A stretch of DNA of 5,491 nt, from NCBI GenBank assembly GCA_030019105.1, contig JASEGY010000262.1, positions 1 to 5,491 on the forward strand, given 5' to 3'. Source of the stretch: a bacterium. GTDB lineage: Bacteria > UBA9089 > JASEGY01. Below, piece after piece: positions 1 to 3,942 of the stretch; the first letter of the stretch is position 1; each line of letters opens with the position of its first letter. The notes beneath the pieces were generated by a model. That model saw nothing but the letters and a program-made list of their open reading frames with translations, made no database searches and was not told the DNA's origin. Both the position numbers and the translations under genes were made by a program.

Positions 1-60
1 AACCTGAGTAGGCAACTAACCGTGAACCTCGAACCTTTGAACCTGATAACCTGAGCAGTT
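1..60. repeat. Degenerate AACCTGA/GAACCTN heptamer cluster
   Basis: Short related units occur here: AACCTGA at 1-7, 40-46 and 48-54, and GAACCTN at 24-30, 31-37 and 39-45, mostly spaced 7-8 bases apart. No reading frame or hairpin of note is seen. It is one of four period-7 sequence families in this window and runs into the ACTTCCT array on its right. It begins at the window edge, so its full extent is unknown. Confidence 0.6.
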
Positions 61-65
61 ACCCT

Positions 66-119
66 ACTTCCTAACTTCCTACTTCCTACTTCCTACTTCC
101 TACTTCCTACTTCCTACTT
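66..119. repeat. ACTTCCT heptamer tandem array
   Basis: Six perfect head-to-tail copies of ACTTCCT occupy 74-115. One more copy lies at 66-72, separated by a single extra A, and a partial unit follows at 116-119. The stop codon of the minus-strand gene (118-120) sits at the array edge, so the array starts exactly where that gene ends. The same unit in inverted orientation (AGGAAGT) recurs at 5464-5491. Confidence 0.9.
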
Positions 120-429
120 ACTTGGGGACTATCCCCAGTAATTTCCCAACCAGGTCTAATACTTTAGGGTTAGTGACAAGGATCAGGGCTCCAAGGATAA
201 CTACATAGAGACGGATTTGCCATTTGAAGTCGAGCAGTTCTTTTTCAAGGTTGGTAATTTTCTGATCGAGTTTGGCAATATCTTCCTTAGTAGCGACTCC
301 TTTAGCAATTTCTTCCTGGACCAAAGATACTGTTCTGTCTTCGATAAAATGAATGAGGTATTTAGACTCATCCTGGCCCAGCTTGGGTTTTAACAGTTCG
401 TAAATATCTACTGCCGTAGCTGATAGCAT
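118..429 (-). CDS. Small coiled-coil protein with C-terminal membrane anchor (DUF1640-like)
   Basis: This is a 103-residue protein of unproven function. Residues about 1-45 are charged and helical. Residues about 45-70 form a likely coiled coil (ATKEDIAKLDQKITNLEKEL). Residues about 73-86 (RLYVVILGALILVT) are a single membrane segment, followed by a short tail ending IVPK. This layout resembles the DUF1640/CCDC90-type family of small anchored coiled-coil proteins. The start at 429 is well supported: AAGGAG (complement of 438-443) lies 8 nt upstream. The gene is read leftward from a promoter at 468-496, divergently from the glycosyltransferase. Its stop codon abuts the ACTTCCT array. Family assignment rests on overall architecture only and no catalytic residues are visible. 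It probably oligomerises at the inner membrane, which is inference. Confidence 0.75.
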   Translation of the reverse strand: MLSATAVDIYELLKPKLGQDESKYLIHFIEDRTVSLVQEEIAKGVATKEDIAKLDQKITNLEKELLDFKWQIRLYVVILGALILVTNPKVLDLVGKLLGIVPK

Positions 430-467
430 CTTTTTTTCTCCTTCAGCAGGATTTTACTTCTGCTTTA

Positions 468-496
468 ATTTTATCATATTTATGGTATCCTGTCAA
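468..496 (-). promoter_or_regulatory. Sigma70-type promoter for the small coiled-coil gene
   Basis: Read on the minus strand, a consensus TTGACA (complement of 491-496) is followed after exactly 17 nt by TAAAAT (complement of 468-473). A TG dinucleotide one base before the -10 makes it an extended -10. Transcription would start near 460 and give a leader of about 30 nt carrying the AAGGAG ribosome site. The -35 lies inside the left terminal inverted repeat of the palindromic element 488-616. Confidence 0.75.
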
Positions 497-616
497 ACAA
501 ATAATGATGGTTAGGCAAAAAGCCGATATTTGTGGTACAGAAACCAGGTTTCTTCAAGAAACCTGGTTTCTGCCGGCTACTTTTTGCCGTACCATCATAA
601 ATATAATTTGACAGGA
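488..616. repeat. 129-bp imperfect palindrome, MITE-like, with outward -35 boxes
   Basis: The ends are perfect 10-bp inverted repeats: TCCTGTCAAA at 488-497 and TTTGACAGGA at 607-616. Further in, ATGATGGT (504-511) pairs with ACCATCAT (591-598), GGCAAAAAG (514-522) with CTTTTTGCC (580-588), and nearby CCG and CGG bases also match. The core is a 17-bp perfect inverted repeat, CAGAAACCAGGTTTCTT (538-554) and its complement (556-572), around one base. Each core arm is itself a palindrome (GAAACC-N-GGTTTC). No coding frame is credible. The form fits a non-autonomous miniature element or REP-like palindrome. No clear target-site duplication is visible. An alternative reading is a native bidirectional operator region. 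Confidence 0.8.
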
Positions 617-636
617 AAAGAATTGTGTGGTAAAAT
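608..636 (+). promoter_or_regulatory. Sigma70-type promoter for the glycosyltransferase gene
   Basis: A consensus -35 TTGACA (608-613), a 17-nt spacer and TAAAAT (631-636) are present, with TG at 628-629 forming an extended -10. Predicted transcription start is near 643, giving a leader of about 70 nt. The -35 is part of the right terminal inverted repeat of the palindrome 488-616, while the -10 lies outside it. The arrangement mirrors the leftward promoter base for base in spacing and hexamers. Confidence 0.8.
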
Positions 637-649
637 AGATGTCAGAGTT

Positions 650-701
650 TGCAAGAGCCCGTTCATGGCCGGTTAAGGCGATGAAGCGGGCTATTTTTGC
701 A
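650..701 (+). promoter_or_regulatory. Structured leader hairpin with T-run (candidate attenuator)
   Basis: In the glycosyltransferase leader, AGCCCG (656-661) and TTCAT (662-666) pair with ATGAA (681-685) and CGGGCT (687-692), with one bulged G. An inner GCC (668-670) pairs with GGC (677-679) around the loop GGTTAA. A-TTTTT follows at 693-698, giving the form of an intrinsic terminator. A competing or extending helix TGCAA (650-654) with TTGCA (697-701) would take up part of the T-run. It lies wholly between the predicted transcription start and the ribosome site, so it may control read-through. It does not match the conserved cores of riboswitch classes I can recall. Confidence 0.55.
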
Positions 702-712
702 TTGAGAGGGGA

Positions 713-1927
713 ATGTCTGCTTCTATGAAAAAAATGCGTAAGATTTTGCTTCTGGCCCCCTTTGATATCTTTCCCCCTGCTCATGGGGGAAGCGCTGTAG
801 TTCACAACTATGCTAAGTATTCCTCAAGGCAAAATAAGCTCCGCCTTATTATTACACATCTGCATTCTCAAGGCGGAGATGTGGATATCAAAAACGGAAA
901 CATTGAAATTAGCTATTGTCCTCCGTCTTTCTTTGACCGGTTAAGAGTTTTTTCTGTCTTATTCAATCCTTTTTATCTATGGACAGCTTACCGGGCTATG
1001 CGCGAATTCAAGGCCGACCTTATTCAATGTGAAATCCTCTGGCCGGCTATTGCCGGGATATTCTTAAAGGCCGGATTTAAACGCCCCCTCGTGCTGGTGG
1101 AACACAATGTTGAATACCTTAAATTCAAAGATATGGGGGGCCTGATCCATTTTTTCCTGGGGCGAATAATAAAGATAGTTGAATATCTGGCTTGCCTGAA
1201 GGCTGACAGGATCATTGTTTTATCCCAGGTAGATAAGGACCTCTTATGTCAGATGTATCACCTGCCGGAAGATAAACTAAAGGTCATTAGCCCCTGTGTG
1301 GATCCGGATGATATTAAGTGCCGGGAGGGGGCGGCAGAAAAAGTAAGGGAAAAATACGGGCTGGCCGCACATACTCCCCTTTTGGTTTTCATGGGTAATC
1401 TTAAATACGGACCTAATATTGAAGGAGTAAAATATATTGCCGATATTATCTATCCCCGGGTCCTTAAAAAATATCCCGAGGCGAGATTCATTATTATGGG
1501 TCAGGGGGATGATCGCCTCAGGGAATATCAAAGACCAGGCTTGATCTTTACCGGTTATTTGGAAAGATCCGACCTGTTGGCCCATCTGGCTGCCTCTGAC
1601 ATCGTTCTGGTCCCTATTACTACCGGCTCAGGGGTGCGAATCAAGATATTTGAAGCCGCTGCCTGCGGTAAGCCTATTGTCTCAACCCAAAAAGGGGCGG
1701 AAGGACTGTCTTTTATCCATGGAGAGGAGATATACATCAGTCAAGGGGTAGATAGTGATTTTATCCAGGGCATTTTTGACTTGATAGAGAATGACGGGCT
1801 TCGAAAGACAATGGGCCGGAAAGCCAGAATACGAACGGAATCTGACTACAGTTGGGCAAGAAAGATGCAGGAGTTTGAAGAGGTGTATGAGGAATGTAGC
1901 CGTTTACGGCTTGAAATTGGAAATTAG
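713..1927 (+). CDS. GT4-family glycosyltransferase (GT-B fold)
   Basis: This 404-residue protein has the size and layout of a family 4 retaining glycosyltransferase, which moves a sugar from an activated nucleotide donor to a glycan or lipid acceptor at the cytoplasmic face of the membrane. The N-terminal acceptor domain opens with KILLLAPFDIFPPAHGGS, including the glycine-rich HGGS loop at 24-27. EHN is at 130-132. The C-terminal donor domain begins near LLVFMGNLKYGPN (223-235) and holds the signature GSGVRIKIFEAAACGKPIV (305-323), with K311 and E314 in the positions that usually contact the donor. The start is uncertain among 713, 725 and 734. GAGG (706-709) is only 3 nt from 713 and 15 nt from 725, and conserved sequence begins at about residue 6. 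It has its own promoter and leader hairpin. The last nine residues (SRLRLEIGN) and the stop lie in a dispersed repeat, so the native C terminus may have been replaced. Donor and acceptor are unknown. Confidence 0.93.
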   Translation: MSASMKKMRKILLLAPFDIFPPAHGGSAVVHNYAKYSSRQNKLRLIITHLHSQGGDVDIKNGNIEISYCPPSFFDRLRVFSVLFNPFYLWTAYRAMREFKADLIQCEILWPAIAGIFLKAGFKRPLVLVEHNVEYLKFKDMGGLIHFFLGRIIKIVEYLACLKADRIIVLSQVDKDLLCQMYHLPEDKLKVISPCVDPDDIKCREGAAEKVREKYGLAAHTPLLVFMGNLKYGPNIEGVKYIADIIYPRVLKKYPEARFIIMGQGDDRLREYQRPGLIFTGYLERSDLLAHLAASDIVLVPITTGSGVRIKIFEAAACGKPIVSTQKGAEGLSFIHGEEIYISQGVDSDFIQGIFDLIENDGLRKTMGRKARIRTESDYSWARKMQEFEEVYEECSRLRLEIGN

Positions 1928-1978
1928 AAATTGGAAATTAGGCTTTCACGCTTTTCCTAATTTCCAATTTCCAATTTC
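1899..1978. repeat. Compound repeat element, copy 1 (GCCG hairpin plus GAAATTR inverted heptamers)
   Basis: The element opens with the mini-palindrome GCCGTTTACGGC (1899-1910). Four heptamers alternating GAAATTG/GAAATTA follow at 1913-1940, then a 13-nt loop and complementary heptamers at 1956-1978. Bases 1920-1942 and 1956-1978 form a 23-bp stem with one mismatch. The first 34 bases match copy 2 (2666-2699) at all but one position, and similarity stops abruptly at base 1899, marking the left edge. The glycosyltransferase stop TAG (1925-1927) lies inside it. The stem is AT-rich and lacks a downstream T-run, so it is not a classic terminator. Confidence 0.85.
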
Positions 1979-2002
1979 AGCGTTCCGTGAACGGTTACTG
2001 AA

Positions 2003-2023
2003 GAATTGAGGATTGCGGATTGT
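2003..2023. repeat. GGATTGC-type heptamers, three units
   Basis: GAATTGA, GGATTGC and GGATTGT lie in perfect 7-base register. They end three bases before the GGAG ribosome site of the OB-like membrane gene. The same family occurs inverted at 2779-2813 and in direct orientation at 5385-5417. Confidence 0.65.
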
Positions 2024-2036
2024 CCGGAGCACTAAA

Positions 2037-2510
2037 GTGTTTTCTAATAAAAATCGGGGGCTAAAGATTTTCCTTCTTAGCGGCGTTATACTTCTGGGAT
2101 GCTTGTATGGCTGGCACTCTCGTCCTGAATGCGAAACATGGTTTCAGGATGGTTTAGCCGATCCGGAACAGTTTGACGGAAAAGAGATAGTGGCCTTTTA
2201 CAAGGAAGTTAAATTCTTGACCGAAGACGGCTTCCAACTAAAGGATGGGAAAGATGAAATACCGGTAACAGGTCAAATACCGGGAGTTAAAGAAGGCGAT
2301 TTTATCAGCCTTACCGCCATCTTTCATCGTGAAGGATACCTGGAGCTTAAGCGCTTCCATATCCACTACGGCCGGCAACTTAAACAAGTAGTTTCCCTGG
2401 TTCCCTTTTTATTGATCCTGATTTTCTTTTTCAAGCAATACAGATTCGATTGGAAACGGAAGGTCTTTACACAGCGAAATATAGCTCTTAAGATAAATAT
2501 TTTGGGGTAA
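2037..2510 (+). CDS. Two-pass membrane protein with OB-fold-like extracytoplasmic domain
   Basis: I place the start at the GTG at 2037 because GGAG (2026-2029) lies 7 nt upstream. The in-frame TTG at 2013 sits inside a heptamer repeat and has no usable ribosome site. The 157-residue product has an N-terminal hydrophobic segment (about 10-27, KIFLLSGVILLGCLYGW). A soluble stretch (about 35-113) follows, then a second membrane helix (about 117-133) and a basic cytoplasmic tail. The soluble part reads as an OB-fold pattern: DGKEIVAFYKEV, then DGFQLKDGKDEIPV, then KEGDFISLTAIFHREGYLEL. LLGC at 19-22 resembles a lipobox, but leucine at -2 and the second helix make an ordinary membrane anchor as likely. 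The gene stands alone between two copies of a repeat element, and its stop lies at the base of the stem 2499-2614. Function is unknown. Confidence 0.75.
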   Translation: MFSNKNRGLKIFLLSGVILLGCLYGWHSRPECETWFQDGLADPEQFDGKEIVAFYKEVKFLTEDGFQLKDGKDEIPVTGQIPGVKEGDFISLTAIFHREGYLELKRFHIHYGRQLKQVVSLVPFLLILIFFFKQYRFDWKRKVFTQRNIALKINILG

Positions 2511-2620
2511 GCGAATTCAAGATAGGCTATATAGCTTTCGGAGTTAATCCTTTAGGATTTCATTAGTTATGAAAGGCTAAAGCCTAAACTCCAAAGGATA
2601 ACCAACCCCAAAATCTTTTT
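2499..2620. repeat. Cloverleaf-capable palindromic element, possible terminator
   Basis: ATTTTGGGGT (2499-2508) pairs perfectly with ACCCCAAAAT (2605-2614), and CTTTTT (2615-2620) follows directly. Inside, CTTT-c-GGAGTT (2535-2545) pairs with AACTCCAAAG (2587-2596) and closes three adjacent hairpins: AATCC-TTTA-GGATT (2546-2559), TCAT-tagtt-ATGA (2560-2572) and AGGCT-AA-AGCCT (2574-2585). The outer stem plus T-run immediately after the OB-like gene could end its transcript. The nested design equally fits a REP/MITE-type mobile palindrome. The stop codon TAA (2508-2510) overlaps the outer stem. Confidence 0.65.
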
Positions 2621-2665
2621 CTTAAACACTATAGTAATTGCTCAATATCTTGTGGAAAGTAGGCG

Positions 2666-2736
2666 GCCGTTTACGGCTCGAAATTGGAAATTAGAAATTA
2701 GAAAGTATGAAGGCCCAATTTCCAATTTCTAATTTC
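2666..2736. repeat. Compound repeat element, copy 2 (GCCG hairpin plus GAAATTR inverted heptamers)
   Basis: This has the same design as copy 1: GCCGTTTACGGC (2666-2677), GAAATTG, GAAATTA, GAAATTA and GAAAGTA (2680-2707), a short loop, then complementary heptamers (2715-2736). The arms 2680-2701 and 2715-2736 pair over 22 bp with two mismatches and one G-T. It lies in direct orientation 767 bp from copy 1, and the two copies flank the OB-like gene and the cloverleaf palindrome. Confidence 0.85.
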
Positions 2737-2778
2737 AACAGCACGGCGGATTAGATTGTCAGATGCGAATTGAATTTT

Positions 2779-2813
2779 AATCCGCAATCTGCAATCCGCA
2801 ATCCGAAATCCGA
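2779..2813. repeat. AATCCGC heptamer array, five units
   Basis: The units AATCCGC, AATCTGC, AATCCGC, AATCCGA and AATCCGA run in perfect 7-base register and stop three bases before the ATG of the hydrolase gene. The array therefore replaces the place where a ribosome site would normally lie. It is the reverse complement of the GGATTGC family at 2003-2023 and 5385-5417. Confidence 0.85.
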
Positions 2814-2816
2814 AAG

Positions 2817-3290
2817 ATGCCTGATCTGGTAACCCACAGCGGGGTAGCTTACCTTATTTATAAGTTATTTAGCAGGCGAAGATACCTGATTATCTTCCTG
2901 GCAGGGACAATCTTGCCTGATGTTATTACCCGGATTCCTTACTTTCTGGTTGAATCCGGATATGATTGGCTGTTTGTTCCCCTCCATACCCCGGTAGGGA
3001 TGACTTTAGTCTGCCTGTGGTTGAGCTATTTCTTTGAGGAGTGCGAACGCAAACCGGTTTTTGTTAACCTGTGGTTGGGAAGCCTCTTGCATCTTGGGAT
3101 GGACCTTCTCCAGTATGGAATTATCCCTCAGCATCTTTTGCTTTTCCCCTTTTCTCTAAAGAGGTATGAAATCGCTCTCTTTTCAGCGGAAGCAAGCATG
3201 TATATTATCCCGCTCTGGTTAATTCTGATAGTGGGAGTTGAATTGGTTCTCAGATATCGAGGGAGGACTATAAATGCCGGTCGCCACTGA
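2817..3290 (+). CDS. DUF457/YdjM-like membrane metal-dependent hydrolase
   Basis: This 157-residue integral membrane protein has the residue pattern of the DUF457/YdjM family of putative metal-dependent hydrolases. H7 lies in the opening MPDLVTHSG, D35 in TILPD, H57 in PLHTPV, and the H92-x3-D96 pair in LLHLGMDLLQ. LFPFS follows at 109-113, where the family usually has a P-F/W-containing loop. Hydrophobic segments lie at about 22-40, 51-72, 83-100 and 126-146. These polar residues would bind metal near the membrane surface. That is family knowledge, and the substrate is unknown. The ATG at 2817 is favoured by the conserved N terminus although no Shine-Dalgarno is present, because a heptamer array ends just upstream. 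The 3' end overlaps the HicB-like gene by 17 bases, implying co-transcription. Confidence 0.82.
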   Translation: MPDLVTHSGVAYLIYKLFSRRRYLIIFLAGTILPDVITRIPYFLVESGYDWLFVPLHTPVGMTLVCLWLSYFFEECERKPVFVNLWLGSLLHLGMDLLQYGIIPQHLLLFPFSLKRYEIALFSAEASMYIIPLWLILIVGVELVLRYRGRTINAGRH

Positions 3291-3633
3291 TCAAGCTACT
3301 GTTTTGGAACATCTCAATGTTGTTGAGAAAGAAATAGAAAATATTCATTCTGCTTTCAAGGCCCAAAATGTATTTATATCAAGTTTAGGGAATGCGCGAT
3401 TGATTTTGAAACAACCCCTCTTAATCCAGGTAATGCAAGATGAGGGGGGTTATATAGCTCACTATCACGATGTTGAAGCAGTCGGTTTTGGCGATAACGT
3501 TTCTGAGGCCTTAAATAACTTAAAGGAAAATATAGTAGAGCTGTATTTTGACCTAAAGGAAGATGCTGACAATCTTGGGCCGCTGCCTCAAAAATGGCTT
3601 ATTATCCTAAAGGAGCTAATCGCTGAAAAATGA
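3274..3633 (+). CDS. HicB-like protein (antitoxin-type domain)
   Basis: In this 119-residue protein, residues about 48-93 carry the HicB-like (UPF0150) pattern: PLLIQVMQDEGGYIAHYHDVEAVGFGDNVSEALNNLKENI, split here as a strand, the GGY turn, the G-x-G-D turn at 71-74 and the SEAL helix. A 47-residue N-terminal extension precedes it, including LGNARLILKQP (38-48), and a tail ending LPQKWLIILKELIAEK follows. No ribbon-helix-helix or HTH DNA-binding domain is obvious at the C terminus, unlike many classical HicB antitoxins. The start is strong: GGGAGG (3261-3266) lies 7 nt before the ATG at 3274. It overlaps the hydrolase gene upstream and shares an ATGA overlap with the HicA-like gene downstream. 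It may neutralise or regulate that partner. Confidence 0.82.
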   Translation: MPVATDQATVLEHLNVVEKEIENIHSAFKAQNVFISSLGNARLILKQPLLIQVMQDEGGYIAHYHDVEAVGFGDNVSEALNNLKENIVELYFDLKEDADNLGPLPQKWLIILKELIAEK

Positions 3634-3923
3634 ATAGAATCTACCTTAAGCAAGAGGTAGTAGCCGTCCTTGAAAATAAGTTGGCTATAAACTTTCGGGT
3701 TACGAAAGAGCTGAATGGATGGTTTGTCTATGAAGGGAAAAAGATCGCAAGAGTAACTATCCCAAAGGGACGAGGAGATTTGCGAAAAGGCACGCAATCT
3801 TCAATTATTAATCAACTTAAGTTGACGAATGAGTTATTTTCTCGGTTAATAGAATGCCCATTGGGAGAGGAAGAATATGTGCAGATTCTAAAAGAAAAAC
3901 AGTTGATCCCCTGGATAAATTAA
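3630..3923 (+). CDS. HicA-like partner protein lacking the catalytic histidine
   Basis: In this 97-residue protein, the central part WFVYEGKKIARVTIPKGRG (31-49), then DLRKGTQSSIINQLKL (50-65), follows the strand, RVT-x-P, K-x-GT and helix pattern of HicA toxins, small dsRBD-fold mRNA interferases. A C-terminal extension (SRLIECPLGEEEYVQILKEK, 71-90) goes beyond a standard HicA of about 60-80 residues. The family's G-S-H motif with its catalytic histidine is absent, and the whole protein contains no histidine. The ATG at 3630 overlaps the HicB-like stop as ATGA. AGGAG at 3611-3615 is 14 nt away, so translation is probably coupled. Gene order (HicB-like first) is opposite to classical hicAB. 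It could be a diverged toxin, an inactive binding partner or a regulatory pair. Membership is inferred by pattern only. Confidence 0.65.
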   Translation: MNRIYLKQEVVAVLENKLAINFRVTKELNGWFVYEGKKIARVTIPKGRGDLRKGTQSSIINQLKLTNELFSRLIECPLGEEEYVQILKEKQLIPWIN

Positions 3924-3930
3924 TCAAACG

Positions 3931-3936
3931 AGGAGG
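3931..3936 (+). promoter_or_regulatory. Strong ribosome binding site for the radical SAM gene
   Basis: A full AGGAGG lies 6 nt before the ATG at 3943. It is the best Shine-Dalgarno in the block. It suggests the radical SAM gene is translated independently of the HicA-like gene, which ends 7 bases before this site. Confidence 0.85.
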
Positions 3937-3942
3937 CTAAAA

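Larger units (their letters stand above)
2511..2816. other. Gene-free stretch between the OB-like gene and the hydrolase gene
   Basis: These 306 bases hold the interior and right side of the cloverleaf palindrome, the second compound repeat (2666-2736) and the AATCCGC heptamer array (2779-2813). I find no credible open frame, tRNA or rRNA. A promoter for the downstream four-gene block should lie here, but the only candidate (TTGTCA at 2756-2761 with TAATCC at 2778) is weak. Confidence 0.7.

Noticed and set aside
66..119. CRISPR array
   Set aside because: The units are 7-bp head-to-tail repeats with no spacers.
554..805. 83-codon open frame on the minus strand across the palindrome and glycosyltransferase start
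   Set aside because: It runs through repeat DNA, a promoter and the start of a well-supported gene. Its composition is not protein-like.
1791..2009. 72-codon open frame on the plus strand at the glycosyltransferase end
   Set aside because: It is an out-of-frame overlap with the glycosyltransferase, continued through the heptamer stem. The second half is translated repeat.
2013..2036. TTG at 2013 as the start of the OB-like membrane gene
   Set aside because: The codon lies in the GGATTGC repeat without a usable ribosome site, whereas GTG 2037 has GGAG 7 nt upstream.
2535..2596. tRNA gene, because of the cloverleaf fold
   Set aside because: There is no 7-bp acceptor geometry, T-loop GTTCRA, conserved D-loop or credible anticodon arm.
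2756..2783. Promoter TTGTCA with TAATCC for the four-gene block
   Set aside because: The -10 is poor and overlaps the heptamer array, so it is too weak to annotate.
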